Assembly (NCBI RefSeq): GCF_000740785.1
Contig: NZ_JFZB01000039.1
Location: 1-40,507 of the forward strand
Direction: 5' to 3'
Length of the DNA stretch: 40,507 nucleotides
DNA from: Paenirhodobacter enshiensis
GTDB taxonomy: Bacteria; Pseudomonadota; Alphaproteobacteria; Rhodobacterales; Rhodobacteraceae
This document shows positions 8,839 to 17,683 of this stretch, piece after piece. Below the pieces are notes generated by a model. That model was not told the DNA's origin. It worked only from the letters and a program-made list of their open reading frames with translations, and ran no database searches. Made by a program: the position numbers and the translations under genes. Positions within the stretch are counted from its first letter, which is position 1. Every line of letters begins with the position of its first letter.

Positions 8839-9468
8839 TCAGTAGAAAGCGGGCGTGGTGACCCAGATCACCTCGGTCTCGACGCCCTCGGCCCAGAACC
8901 GGATCATCGCGGTCGCCGGGAAGGCGAAGGAATCGCCCGGATGGACGATCTCGGTATGGCCGTCGATCTCCAGCCCGAGCGCGCCGCGCAGCACCACGCC
9001 GCCCTTGGCGCCCTCGGGCTCGTTGTAGGGATCGTCGCCGGTGGTGCCGGTCGGGCTGAGCACGATACGCATCATCTGCAGCTGCAACATGCTGTCGGGG
9101 GTCAGCATGTCCTTTTCCATTCCGGCGGCGGCGAAGCTCATATGGCGCTGCGCCGCCTGCCGGATCACGTATTGCTGGCGGTCCGCAAGCGGCGCGTCGT
9201 GATAGGCGGGGTCGAACAGCCAGCTCAGCGGCATGTCGAGCGCCTGACACAGCAGCACCATCTTGTCGACCGACAGCATCGCCCGGCCGCGCTCGATCTG
9301 GCTGAGCTGCGCGGTCGAGATATGCGAGGCCTGCGCCACCTGTGCCAGCGTCAGGCGCCGCACCTTGCGCCGCAACCGCAGCCGGCGGCCGATCTCGGCG
9401 CCGGTGGAGGCGCCAGTGGTGGCGCCGGTGGACGGCGCGGAGGCGGGGGCTTTCGACACGTCACTCAT
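8839..9468 (-). CDS. XRE-family regulator with C-terminal cupin domain (PuuR-like)
   Basis: 209 residues from the ATG at 9468, preceded by AAGGA about seven bases upstream; an ATG at 9489 is possible. The N-terminal HTH_3 domain reads LTLAQVAQASHISTAQLSQIERGRAMLSVDKMVLLCQALDMPLS in pieces, followed by a linker and a cupin_2 barrel with GALGLEIDGHTEIVHPGDSFAFPA. This architecture is shared with PuuR, SutR and related small-molecule-responsive repressors. It follows the FAD oxidase by 82 bases on the same strand and probably shares its transcript. From the neighbouring polyamine-type transporter and oxidase, the natural ligand is inferred to be a polyamine or related amine. Likely operator: the palindrome at 10941-10962. 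Confidence 0.85.
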   Translation of the reverse strand: MSDVSKAPASAPSTGATTGASTGAEIGRRLRLRRKVRRLTLAQVAQASHISTAQLSQIERGRAMLSVDKMVLLCQALDMPLSWLFDPAYHDAPLADRQQYVIRQAAQRHMSFAAAGMEKDMLTPDSMLQLQMMRIVLSPTGTTGDDPYNEPEGAKGGVVLRGALGLEIDGHTEIVHPGDSFAFPATAMIRFWAEGVETEVIWVTTPAFY

Positions 9469-9550
9469 GAAATCGTCCTTCTGCGCCATGGCGGTCGCTC
9501 TGTTGCACAAGGTCCTCGCCCGGATCGGCATCCTGTCTGACCGCGCCGGC

Positions 9551-10822
9551 TCAGCGGCCGCGGAGCCGGTCCAGCATCCCATGCCAGGCCATCGTCGTCT
9601 CGGCCCCGATCCGCCAGAACGGATGGAAGGCAAAGCGGGTCAGCTTGTCCTCCACCGGCAGGGAAATGTCCACCTTGCCGCCCGACAGGATATGATCGGC
9701 GGTCAGCTTGCCGGCGATGCTCGACAGTGCGACGCCGCGCCCGTTGTAGCCGAACAGCAGCCGCACCCCCTCGGCCGGGCGCACCAGATGCGGGAAATGA
9801 TCGGGCGTCACCGCGACCTGACCGTGCCAGGTCCAGGGGAAGTCGACCCCCTTCAGCGCCGGCCACAACTTCACCGCGTAATCGACGAGGTGGCGGTAAT
9901 CGGCGGGGCCACGGGCATCGCGCTGCGCACCGCGCCCGCCCATCAGCAGCCGCCCCGCATCGTCGATGCGGTAATAGATCACGTCCCAGGCGGCTTCGTA
10001 AAGCGCTGCGCCGCAGGGCATGATCTGCGCGCGCAGCGCCTCGGGCAGGGGGTCGGTCGCGGCGATGTAAGTATAGATCGGCACCAGCGCCTGACGCATT
10101 CCGGGCCACAGATCGCCGGTATAGCCATTGGTGCAGATCAGCAGCTCCGGCGCGGTGACGCTGCCCGCCGCGGTTTCGACGCGCCAGCCCGCCCCGGCGC
10201 GCCGGAGCGAAAGCGCGGCGCTCTGGCCATGCAGCACCGCGCCCGCCTTCTGCGCCGCAAGACCCAGCCCGCGCGCATAGCCGAGCGGGTTCAGATGCCC
10301 GCCGCGCGCATCGACCGCCCCGCCGAGATAGATGCCACAACCGGTCATCGCGGCCATTTCGGCACGGTCGGCAAAGCGGATCGGCCAGCCGCGCGCGGTG
10401 GCCTGCGCCACCAGATCGTGCACCTGTTGCAGGCCGGCCCGGTCGATCGCGGCGCGGATCGTGCCGGAATTCACCGCCGCGCAGTCGATGCCGTGGCGCG
10501 CCACCAGATCGAAGACGAAGGCCGGCGCCTCGGAGGCGAGCCGGTTCATCCGCTGACCGCGTTCAGTGCCGAAATGCGTCTCGACCGCATCGGGGAGCAG
10601 CTTCAGCCCCGGGTTGATCTGCCCGCCGTTGCGCCCCGAGCAGCCATGCCCGATGTCGCCCGCCTCCAGCACCACCGCTTTCGCGCCCTGCTCTGCCAGA
10701 TGCAGCGCCGTCGACAGCCCGCTGTAACCGCCGCCGACGATGACCACATCGGCCTGACTGTCGCCCGCGAGCGCCGGAGCCGAAATCTGTGGACGCGCCG
10801 TTTCGAGATAAAGATTCTTCAT
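9551..10822 (-). CDS. FAD-dependent amine oxidoreductase, gamma-glutamylputrescine oxidase (PuuB)-like
   Basis: 423 residues of the DAO/glycine-oxidase fold. The N-terminal Rossmann motif is ADVVIVGGGYSGLSTALHLA with the acidic end at VVLEAGDIGHG, followed by CSGRNGGQINPG, characteristic of PuuB/OrdL oxidases. Near the C-terminus LLFGYNGRGVALSSIAGKL is the conserved FAD-contacting segment. It would oxidise a primary or secondary amine to aldehyde with H2O2 release. The start at 10822 (MKNLYLETARP) matches PuuB N-termini; 10852 would add 10 unconserved residues. PuuA, PuuC and PuuD partners are not in the window, so gamma-glutamylputrescine is only the likeliest substrate. It is transcribed divergently from the ABC transporter. 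Confidence 0.85.
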   Translation of the reverse strand: MKNLYLETARPQISAPALAGDSQADVVIVGGGYSGLSTALHLAEQGAKAVVLEAGDIGHGCSGRNGGQINPGLKLLPDAVETHFGTERGQRMNRLASEAPAFVFDLVARHGIDCAAVNSGTIRAAIDRAGLQQVHDLVAQATARGWPIRFADRAEMAAMTGCGIYLGGAVDARGGHLNPLGYARGLGLAAQKAGAVLHGQSAALSLRRAGAGWRVETAAGSVTAPELLICTNGYTGDLWPGMRQALVPIYTYIAATDPLPEALRAQIMPCGAALYEAAWDVIYYRIDDAGRLLMGGRGAQRDARGPADYRHLVDYAVKLWPALKGVDFPWTWHGQVAVTPDHFPHLVRPAEGVRLLFGYNGRGVALSSIAGKLTADHILSGGKVDISLPVEDKLTRFAFHPFWRIGAETTMAWHGMLDRLRGR

Positions 10823-11183
10823 GACCAGTCCCTGTTTTCGGGCGGCGCGCACGGATCGGGGATTGCGAACCGGGGTCCGGCTGTCGCCTCATTTATTTGC
10901 GTGTAAAAAATCAGTGGCATTTTTTTTGCATGTCGGCAAGTTCATTCAAATTTTTTATTGAAACGGAATTTGTTCCATGCTTGCCTTGGATCACAACCAA
11001 AACAGGGCCGCTTTCGCCCCCGGGCGGGAAGACGGTCTCATCGCACAGGCGGGATGGGGCAGGGGGAAACCCCGGGCAGCCCTTTGGCGGGCCGTTGCCG
11101 GCCGTATCCCGCCCCCAGGCCGCCCCCCGCGGGCGACACGGGGCAAGAAACGGCGAAACTGCGACAACAGGAGAGAGTGACAG
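10823..11183. other. 361-base divergent intergenic region between amine oxidase and ABC transporter
   Basis: No gene is seen. It has an A/T-rich core (10890-10975) with an eight-T tract at 10920-10927, the palindrome listed separately, and a second short inverted repeat GGAA-TTTG-TTCC at 10965-10976. The right half (11000-11160) is G/C-rich 5' leader. No convincing consensus promoter was found, though both divergent promoters must lie here. Confidence 0.6.
10941..10962. promoter_or_regulatory. Candidate operator for the XRE-cupin regulator
   Basis: Imperfect 22-bp palindrome with 16 symmetric matches: left half TTCATTCAAAT, right half TTTTTATTGAA. It lies in the A/T-rich centre of the divergent region, suited to control both the oxidase/regulator transcript and the transporter operon. 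Assignment to the PuuR-like protein is inferred from position. Confidence 0.4.
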
Positions 11184-12248
11184 ATGAAACTTGCAATCGG
11201 TCTGACGGTCCTCGCGGCCCTGATCCCCGCCCTTCCGGCACTCGCCGAGGGCCCGGTCGCGGGGGTGACGGCACCGGGCTCGCTCAAGGGCAAAAGCGTG
11301 ACCTTCGTGTCCTATGGCGGCGTCTATCAGGACGGCCAGGTCAAGGCGCTCGACGATTTCGTCAAGACCTCGGGGGTCGATCTCTATTCCGACGGCCCGA
11401 CCGAGCAGGCGAAGATCCAGGCCCAGGTCGAGGCCGGCAACGTGCAATGGGATGTCGTCGATACCGGCGACACCATGCCCTTCGTCCATTGCGGCACGCT
11501 GTTCGAGAAACTGGATTTCAGCCGCATCGACACCTCGAAGATCCCCGAGGGTCAGACCGGCCCGTGCAGCGTTCCGGCGATGAACTACGCCGTCGTGCTG
11601 ATGTACAAGAAATCCGCCTACAAGGACCATCCGCCGACCGGCTGGCACGATTTCTTCGACACCAAGACCTTCCCCGGCACCCGCGCGATCCCGGGCTATG
11701 CCGATCCCGAGGGCTACATGATCGAACTTGCGCTGCAAGATGACGGTCTCGACAAGACGACGATGTTCCCCGCCGATATCGACCGGGCGCTGAACAAGTA
11801 TCGCAAGATGCGCGACAGCCTGATCCTGTGGCAGACCGGCGCGCAGTCGCAGCAGCTTCTGGAATCGGGCGAGGCCGACATGGCGATCGTGTGGTCGGGC
11901 CGCGGCAAGGCGGCGGTCGGCAACGGGGCCGATTACGCGCCGGTGTGGAACGACTGGGTGGTGGTCAAGGATCAGCTGACCATCCCGAAGGGCGCGAAGA
12001 ACACCGATGCCGCCTATGCGCTGATCAACGCCTATCTGGGCAAGCATTCGCAGGAGGTCATGGCCGAGGCGACCTCCTATTCGCCGATCAACGTCGAGGC
12101 CAAACCCAAGGTCGACGCGCTGACCGCCGAGTGGATGACCAACACCCCGGAAAAGCAGAAGACCGCCTATAATTACAACATCCCCTACTGGGTCGCGCAT
12201 TATCCCGAGCTGGCCGAGAAATGGGGCGCCTTCATCGCCGGCAACTGA
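11184..12248 (+). CDS. Periplasmic substrate-binding protein of a polyamine/amine-type ABC transporter
   Basis: 354 residues with a clean signal peptide (MKLAIGLTVLAALIPALPALA, cleavage after ALA). The mature part is a PotD/PotF-type extracellular solute-binding fold: VTFVSYGGVYQDGQ, WDVVDTGD, GPCSVPAMNYAVVLMYKK, IVWSGRGKAA and the C-terminal YWVAHYPELAEKWGAF. The start at 11184 has AGGAGAG seven to eight bases upstream. It is the first gene of a four-gene transporter operon and should capture substrate in the periplasm. Polyamines are likely from the neighbouring PuuB/PuuR-like genes, though homologues in this family also bind other amines and organic cations, so specificity is open. Confidence 0.9.
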   Translation: MKLAIGLTVLAALIPALPALAEGPVAGVTAPGSLKGKSVTFVSYGGVYQDGQVKALDDFVKTSGVDLYSDGPTEQAKIQAQVEAGNVQWDVVDTGDTMPFVHCGTLFEKLDFSRIDTSKIPEGQTGPCSVPAMNYAVVLMYKKSAYKDHPPTGWHDFFDTKTFPGTRAIPGYADPEGYMIELALQDDGLDKTTMFPADIDRALNKYRKMRDSLILWQTGAQSQQLLESGEADMAIVWSGRGKAAVGNGADYAPVWNDWVVVKDQLTIPKGAKNTDAAYALINAYLGKHSQEVMAEATSYSPINVEAKPKVDALTAEWMTNTPEKQKTAYNYNIPYWVAHYPELAEKWGAFIAGN

Positions 12249-12264
12249 TCCGCCGTTCCGACCG

Positions 12265-12304
12265 GAGACTGCCCCCGCTCCGCCCGGGTGCCGGGAGCAG
12301 TCTC
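12265..12304 (+). terminator. Intra-operon attenuator hairpin after the binding-protein gene
   Basis: An 8-bp perfect stem (GAGACTGC at 12265-12272 with GCAGTCTC at 12297-12304) enclosing G/C-rich sequence, followed by GCCTTTCGATTT. Such hairpins between binding-protein and permease genes commonly reduce downstream expression so the binding protein is in excess. No long T-run, so partial termination or 3'-end protection is likely. Confidence 0.5.
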
Positions 12305-12358
12305 GCCTTTCGATTTCGGTGCGCGCCCGGCGTGCCGAGCCCGACAAGAGGACGTCCG

Positions 12359-13225
12359 ATGTCCGAACCCAAGGTTCGCGAGATGACCCCCGAGGCGCGC
12401 CGCAAGGTCCGTGCCTTCCTGATGACCGTGCCCGCTCTGGCGGTGCTGGCGCTGGTGCTGCTCGCGCCGCTCGTGATCGTCGTCGCGCGCAGCGTCACCG
12501 AGCCGCAGCCGGGGCTGGAGAATTATCGCTGGTTCTTCGCCACGCCGGTCAATCTGACGGTGCTGGCACGCACCTTCAAGGTGGCGTTCTGGGTCACGCT
12601 GCTGTGCGTCGTCGTGGCCTACCCCTATGCGTTCGCGATGTCGGTCGCCGGCCGCAAGTTGCGGCTTTTGCTGATCCTGTGCGTGCTGGTGCCATTCTGG
12701 GTGTCGGGGGTGGTGCGCACCTTCGCCTGGGTGATCTTGCTGCAGGATTCGGGGCTGATCAACAAGACGCTCCTGGCGATGGGGTTCGAGAAGATCCGCC
12801 TGATCCGCACCCAGACCGGCGTCACCATCGGCATGGTGCAGATCCTGCTGCCGTTCATGATCATGCCGCTTTATTCGGTGATGCGCGGCATCGACCTGCG
12901 TCTTCTGCTCGCCGCGCGCAGCCTCGGCGCGCGCCCGGTGGCGAGCTTCTTCCAGATCTATCTGCCGCTGTCGCTGCCCGGGGTCTTCGCCGGGGCGACC
13001 ATCGTGTTCATCCTCGCGCTCGGCTTCTACATCACGCCGCTGCTGCTCGGCGGGGCGTCGAGCACGCTGCTGTCGACGCTGATCCAGCAACAGGTGCTGT
13101 CCTTGCTGAACTGGGGCCATGGCGGGGCGATGGGGGTGGTGCTGCTGGCGGCGACCTTCGGCGGGCTGCTGATCGCCGCGCCGCTGATGCGCCGGCGCTA
13201 TCCGGTGACGGGAGGCGAGAGATGA
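12359..13225 (+). CDS. ABC transporter permease (PotB/PotH type)
   Basis: 288 residues from the ATG at 12359, preceded by AAGAGGA. Six hydrophobic segments are visible, starting FLMTVPALAVLALVLLAPLVIVV (in two pieces). The binding-protein-dependent permease EAA-loop region is LLAARSLGARPVASFFQIYLP, which contacts the ATPase. It pairs with the next gene to form the heterodimeric inner-membrane channel. The stop overlaps the next start by ATGA at 13222-13225, so the two are translationally coupled. Confidence 0.9.
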   Translation: MSEPKVREMTPEARRKVRAFLMTVPALAVLALVLLAPLVIVVARSVTEPQPGLENYRWFFATPVNLTVLARTFKVAFWVTLLCVVVAYPYAFAMSVAGRKLRLLLILCVLVPFWVSGVVRTFAWVILLQDSGLINKTLLAMGFEKIRLIRTQTGVTIGMVQILLPFMIMPLYSVMRGIDLRLLLAARSLGARPVASFFQIYLPLSLPGVFAGATIVFILALGFYITPLLLGGASSTLLSTLIQQQVLSLLNWGHGGAMGVVLLAATFGGLLIAAPLMRRRYPVTGGER

Positions 13226-14010
13226 CCCGCACCCTCGGCCGCATCGCGCTGGCCCTCGTCTGTTTCCTGATCGCGCTGTGGCTGGTCGCGCCGACACTGG
13301 TGATCATCCCGATCTCGTTTTCCGAAACCCAGTCGCTCGCCTTCCCGCCGACCGGGTTCTCGTGGAAATGGTATGCCAATATCTTCGACAACCGGGCCTG
13401 GTCGCGCAGCCTGGTCACCTCGGTCGAGATCGGTCTGATCGTCGCGGCGGTGGCGACGGTGCTCGGCACGATGGCGGCGCTCGGGCTCGAACGGCTGAAG
13501 AACCGCCTCGGCGGCACGATCCGGCTGCTCTTGCTCACCCCGGTGGTGATGCCGGGGGTGGTGCTGGCGGTGGGGATCTACGCGGTCTATCTGAACCTTC
13601 ATCTCACCGGCACCTGGACGGGCTATGTGCTGGCGCACACGCTGCTCGCACTGCCTTTCGTGGTGATCGCGGTCAGTGCCAACCTGTCGGTGTTCGATGC
13701 CCGGCTGGAAGTGGCGGCGGCGAGCCTCGGGGCCTCGCGGCTGACGGTGCTGCGCACGGTGACGGTGCCGCTGATCGCGCCCGGCATCCTGTCGGGGGCG
13801 CTGTTCGCCTTCGTCACCTCTTTCGATGAGGTGATCGTGTCGCTGTTCATCACCAGCGCGCAGCTGAAGACGCTGCCGGTGCAGATCTATGCCTCGATGA
13901 CGCGCGACACCGACCCGACCGTCGCCGCCATCGGCACCCTCACCCTTGTCGTGACCACGGTGCTGATCGGCGCCGGTCTCCTGTTCAGCCTGTCCAGAGG
14001 ACGGAAATGA
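13222..14010 (+). CDS. ABC transporter permease (PotC/PotI type)
   Basis: 262 residues, about six membrane segments, beginning IALALVCFLIALWLVAPTLV. The motif LAFPPTGFSWKWYANIFDN after the first helix is typical of PotC-like permeases. The EAA loop is LEVAAASLGASRLTVLRTVTVP. It starts within the stop of its partner permease and overlaps the ATPase gene start at 14007-14010. It completes the channel for the transporter in this operon. Confidence 0.9.
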   Translation: MTRTLGRIALALVCFLIALWLVAPTLVIIPISFSETQSLAFPPTGFSWKWYANIFDNRAWSRSLVTSVEIGLIVAAVATVLGTMAALGLERLKNRLGGTIRLLLLTPVVMPGVVLAVGIYAVYLNLHLTGTWTGYVLAHTLLALPFVVIAVSANLSVFDARLEVAAASLGASRLTVLRTVTVPLIAPGILSGALFAFVTSFDEVIVSLFITSAQLKTLPVQIYASMTRDTDPTVAAIGTLTLVVTTVLIGAGLLFSLSRGRK

Positions 14011-15146
14011 TGCCCCTGCAAGCCAGCACGCCCGAAACCGCCACCCGCCGCACCCCGGACCGCATCCCCGGTGCCGCGGTCGGGATCGACCGGATCCGCA
14101 AGACCTATGGCAGCTATGTCGCGCTCGACGACGTATCGCTGACGATCCGCCCGGGCGAGTTCATGTCCTTCCTCGGGCCGTCGGGCTCGGGCAAGACCAC
14201 CACGCTGAACGTCATCGCGGGCTTCACCGGCCATGAAAGCGGCGTGCTGAAGATCGACGGGCGCGAGATCGACCGGGTGCCGCCGCACCGGCGCAACATC
14301 GGCGTGGTGTTCCAGCATTACGCGCTGTTTCCGCATATGACGGTGGCCGAGAACATCGCCTATCCGCTGCGCCAGCGCCGGATCGGGCGCAGCGAACGCC
14401 ACGCGATGGTGGGCGCGGTGCTGGAGAAGGTCGAACTTTCGGCGCTGGCCGGGCGCTACCCGGCGGAGCTGTCGGGCGGCCAGCAACAGCGCGTGGCGCT
14501 GGCGCGCGCGATGGTGTTCGCGCCGGGGCTCATGCTGCTCGACGAGCCGCTCGGCGCGCTCGACAAGAAGCTGCGCGAGGCGCTGCAACTCGAGATCCGC
14601 CGCATCCACCGCGAGCTCGGCTCGACCTTCGTCTTCGTCACCCACGATCAGGAGGAGGCGCTGGTGCTCTCCGACCGGATCGCGGTGTTCAACAAGGGCC
14701 GGATCGAGCAGGTAGCGAGCGGCGAGGAGCTGTATCGCGCCCCGAAGACGCTGTTCGTCGGCCAGTTCATCGGCGAAAGCACGGTGCTGCGCGGTCCCCA
14801 TGAGAGCCGCGGCGACGAAACCGCGCTGAGCGTCGCGGGGGCGCGCATCCGCATCGCGGCCCGGCGGCCGGACGCGGGGGGGCGGCAATGCCTGCTGCTG
14901 CGCCCCGAGGATCTGCGGCTGTGCGCGCCGGGCAGCACGGCGGGCGGGCATGAGAATGTCGTGGCCGCGCGGCTGCGGGAAAAGATCTACCTCGGCGCCT
15001 CGGTCAAATACGAGGCGGTGCTGACCGACGGCACCGTCGCCACGGCGCGGATGCCGGCGAGCGGACCCTCCTTCGAGATCGGCGCGCCGGTCGATCTGGT
15101 CTGGTCGGCCGGTTGCGGCACCTTGCTCGACGATCCCGGGGCGTGA
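14007..15146 (+). CDS. ABC transporter ATP-binding subunit (PotA-type) with TOBE domain
   Basis: 379 residues. Walker A GPSGSGKTT at 57-65, Q-loop in VVFQHYALFPHM, signature LSGGQQQR at 155-162, Walker B LMLLDEP at 175-181 and switch His in FVTHDQEEA. Residues ~285-375 form a C-terminal TOBE-like regulatory domain (CLLLRPEDLRL, LREKIYLGASVKYEA). It powers the two permeases upstream. The start overlaps the permease stop; a second ATG directly follows (MM). The family resembles PotA/UgpC and, together with the binding protein, supports uptake of polyamines or related compounds. Confidence 0.92.
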   Translation: MMPLQASTPETATRRTPDRIPGAAVGIDRIRKTYGSYVALDDVSLTIRPGEFMSFLGPSGSGKTTTLNVIAGFTGHESGVLKIDGREIDRVPPHRRNIGVVFQHYALFPHMTVAENIAYPLRQRRIGRSERHAMVGAVLEKVELSALAGRYPAELSGGQQQRVALARAMVFAPGLMLLDEPLGALDKKLREALQLEIRRIHRELGSTFVFVTHDQEEALVLSDRIAVFNKGRIEQVASGEELYRAPKTLFVGQFIGESTVLRGPHESRGDETALSVAGARIRIAARRPDAGGRQCLLLRPEDLRLCAPGSTAGGHENVVAARLREKIYLGASVKYEAVLTDGTVATARMPASGPSFEIGAPVDLVWSAGCGTLLDDPGA

Positions 15147-15149
15147 GGC

Positions 15150-15179
15150 GCCGGGCGGGCAAAGCCCCGGCCGCCCGGC
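15150..15179. terminator. Hairpin between convergent transporter and acyl-CoA dehydrogenase genes
   Basis: Perfect 9-bp stem GCCGGGCGG/CCGCCCGGC around a 12-nt loop containing GCAAAGC, placed in the 42-base gap between two converging stops. There is no T-tract; it probably serves as a bidirectional terminator. Confidence 0.6.
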
Positions 15180-15188
15180 CCGCCCGGC

Positions 15189-16784
15189 TCAGGACGCCAG
15201 ATCGTGCAGGGTTTCCTCGGCCAGGTGGCGCAGCTCCATCCCGGCGCGGGCGGTTTCGCGCGCGGCCAGCGCGCGCAGCCGCGCCGGATCGGGGGCACAT
15301 CCGGCAACCTCGGCCAGACGCGCCCAGACCCGGGCGAGCGCGGCGCGGATGCTCAGCCGCATGAAGGCCGCGGCGGCCGGCGCGGGATCTGCGGCGGCCG
15401 CCATCGCGGCGCGCACCGGCTGCCACAGCGCCAGCGCCCCGGGCGCGCCCGCCCCGAGCCAGTCGGCGAAGGCCGTCGCCGCCGCCCCGCCGTCATGGCG
15501 CAGCAACCGCCCCGCCAGCGCCTGCGCATGGATCCCGTTGGTGCCCTCGTAGATCGTCGTCACCCGCGCGTCGCGCAGCCGCTGCTCGATCCCGTATTCG
15601 TTCAGATAGCCATAGCCTCCCAGCACCTGAAGGCCGAGGTTCGCCGCCCGGACCCCCGCCGCGGTCCCCGAGACCTTGCACAAGGGCGTCAGGAACTCGA
15701 TCAGCGCCGGGCTGTGCGCCAGCTCCATCTCGACCAGCGTCATCAGGCACAGCGCCCGGTTGCCGAACGTCAGCGCCGCGATGGTATCGAGCATCCTGCG
15801 CACGTCGGGATGGCGGTCGATCGTCACCGCCCCGTCCTGGCCGGGCAGCCGCCCCTGCCGGCGGGTCGCGGCATAGGCTTCGGCGATGGCGCCCGCGCGC
15901 CCGGCATGGGCGACGCCCTGCAGCGCGACATCGAGCCGGGCGTGGTTCATCATCGTGAACATCGCGCGCAGCCCCTCGCCCTCGGGGCCCAGAAGTTCCG
16001 CCCCGGCCTCGTCGAACAGCATCTGGCAGGTGGGAGAGCCGTGCAGCCCCATCTTCTCCTCGATCCGGGTGACGGTGACCGGCTGGCGGGTGCCTGCCTC
16101 GTCATGCGAGGGCACGAGGAACAGGCTCAGCCCCTTCACGCCGCTGCCGGTCCCGCCGCTGCGCGCCAGCACCAGATGCACGATCCGGGGCGTCAGATCC
16201 TGATCGCCGCCCGAGATGAAGATCTTCTCGCCCGAGACCTGCCAGCCGGTTTCCGTGCGCCGGGCGCGGGTGCGCAATTGCGACAGATCCGAGCCCGCCC
16301 CCGGTTCGGTCAGCGCCATCGTGGCCAGCCACTCGCCCGAGGCGAGCCGCGGCAGCCAGCGCGCGCATTGCCCGGGCGTGCCGAAGCGCGCGACGGTGCG
16401 CGCCGCCCCCGGCACCAGCCCCGCCACCATCTGCAACGCATGAGAGGCGCCGGCGAAAATCTCGGTCAGCGCACCGGCAAGGGCGGCGGGGCTCTCCTGT
16501 CCGCCGGCGTCTTCGGGCAGGGTCAGGCCGGGCCAGCCCTGCCCGGCGAAGGCGCGATAGGCCGCGCCGAGGCCCGCGGGCATCGCCACGCGGCCGTTCT
16601 CCAGCCGGCAGCCGTCGCGATCGGCAGGGGCATCGGCGGGGGCGATGGCGGTCTCGGCCAGGCGGGCGAACTGGGTGACGACCTCGCGGGCGAGATCGTC
16701 GTCCCAGCCCGGCAGGCGCCCGGCGCCCGCGACCGGGCCCAGAGTGAACAGGATATCGTCGACAGCGGCGGTGAAGGGGATCAT
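15189..16784 (-). CDS. Acyl-CoA dehydrogenase in hydroxycinnamate catabolic cluster
   Basis: 531 residues with N-terminal, middle and C-terminal acyl-CoA dehydrogenase domains. FAD/substrate motifs: ATMALTEPGAGSDLSQLRTR, GWQVSGEKIFISGGDQD, and near the C-terminus LQVLGGYGYLNEYGIEQRLRDAR then TIYEGTNGIHAQAL, which contains the usual catalytic Glu of this subfamily. It is shorter than the ~590-residue DmdC-like relatives. Its start abuts the amidohydrolase stop with no gap. In Acinetobacter hca clusters a dehydrogenase (HcaD) oxidises hydroxyphenylpropionyl-CoA to hydroxycinnamoyl-CoA; the same role for saturated phenylpropanoids is the likeliest here, by context. An unrelated acyl-CoA substrate cannot be excluded. 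Confidence 0.85.
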   Translation of the reverse strand: MIPFTAAVDDILFTLGPVAGAGRLPGWDDDLAREVVTQFARLAETAIAPADAPADRDGCRLENGRVAMPAGLGAAYRAFAGQGWPGLTLPEDAGGQESPAALAGALTEIFAGASHALQMVAGLVPGAARTVARFGTPGQCARWLPRLASGEWLATMALTEPGAGSDLSQLRTRARRTETGWQVSGEKIFISGGDQDLTPRIVHLVLARSGGTGSGVKGLSLFLVPSHDEAGTRQPVTVTRIEEKMGLHGSPTCQMLFDEAGAELLGPEGEGLRAMFTMMNHARLDVALQGVAHAGRAGAIAEAYAATRRQGRLPGQDGAVTIDRHPDVRRMLDTIAALTFGNRALCLMTLVEMELAHSPALIEFLTPLCKVSGTAAGVRAANLGLQVLGGYGYLNEYGIEQRLRDARVTTIYEGTNGIHAQALAGRLLRHDGGAAATAFADWLGAGAPGALALWQPVRAAMAAAADPAPAAAAFMRLSIRAALARVWARLAEVAGCAPDPARLRALAARETARAGMELRHLAEETLHDLAS

Positions 16785-17663
16785 TCAGCTCTCCGTGAGG
16801 CCCAGCAGGCGGGCGGCATTGTCTTTCAGGATCGCCGGGCGCACCTCATCGCGCACCGGCAAGGCGGCGAATTCCCCGAGCCAGCCCTCGGGCGAAATCA
16901 TCGGCCAGTCCGAGCCGAACAGCACCCGATCGCGCAGCAGGGTCTGGGCATAGCGCAGCAGGATCGGCGGGAAGTAGCGCGGCCGCCAGCCCGACAGGTC
17001 GATCCAGACATTGGGCTTGTGCACCGCCATCGCGAGGGCCTCGTCCTGCCAGGGGAACGAGGGATGCGCGGCGATGATCTGCAGATCGGGGAATTCGACG
17101 GCCACATCGTCGAGATACAGCGGGTTCGAATATTTCAGCCGCATCCCGGCCCCGCCGCGCATCCCCGCGCCGACCCCGGTCTGCCCGGTGTGGAACAGCG
17201 CCGGCACGCCGGCTGCGGCAATCGCCTCGTAAAGCGGCCAGGCCATGCGGTCGTTGGGATAGAACCCCTGCATCGTGGGGTGGAACTTGAAGCCGCGGAT
17301 GCCGAAATCCTCGACCAGACGGCGGGCGTCGCGCGCGCCGGCACGGCCACGCGCCGGATCGATCGAGGCGAAGGGGATCAGGATGTCGTCGTGGCGGGCC
17401 GCCGCTTCGGCGACCTCCTCGTTGCGATAGCGCCGGTAGCCGGTCTCGCGCTCGGCATCGACGGGGAAGATCACCGCGGCGATGGCGCGGGCGCGGTAAT
17501 GGGCGGCGGTCTCGTCGATCGTCGGCGGGTGGCGCCAGGGCGCGCGAAAATAGCGCGCCATGGCGGTCTGCAGATCGTCGTAACCGTCATCGGCATGGCA
17601 GCCGCAGGGTTCCTCGGCATGGGTGTGCATGTCGATGGCGCGGATGCGGCTCAGATCGATCAT
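16785..17663 (-). CDS. Amidohydrolase-2 family metal-dependent hydrolase/decarboxylase-type protein
   Basis: 292 residues from the ATG at 17663, preceded by GGGGAGG. The TIM-barrel metal motif DMHTHAEEPCG (His13, His15) is at the N-terminus; FKFHPTMQGF, ALFHTGQTG, IIAAHPSFPWQ and LFGSDWPM supply the other expected metal or acid ligands. This pattern is that of PF04909 enzymes (ACMSD, gamma-resorcylate decarboxylase, oxalomesaconate hydratase relatives). It sits between the MFS importer (20-base gap) and the acyl-CoA dehydrogenase (no gap), so it belongs to the hydroxycinnamate operon. Which step it performs, hydrolysis of a CoA-derived intermediate or a ring/side-chain decarboxylation, is not readable from sequence. 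Confidence 0.8.
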   Translation of the reverse strand: MIDLSRIRAIDMHTHAEEPCGCHADDGYDDLQTAMARYFRAPWRHPPTIDETAAHYRARAIAAVIFPVDAERETGYRRYRNEEVAEAAARHDDILIPFASIDPARGRAGARDARRLVEDFGIRGFKFHPTMQGFYPNDRMAWPLYEAIAAAGVPALFHTGQTGVGAGMRGGAGMRLKYSNPLYLDDVAVEFPDLQIIAAHPSFPWQDEALAMAVHKPNVWIDLSGWRPRYFPPILLRYAQTLLRDRVLFGSDWPMISPEGWLGEFAALPVRDEVRPAILKDNAARLLGLTES

Positions 17664-17683
17664 GATGCGCGGTCCTCCCCGCC

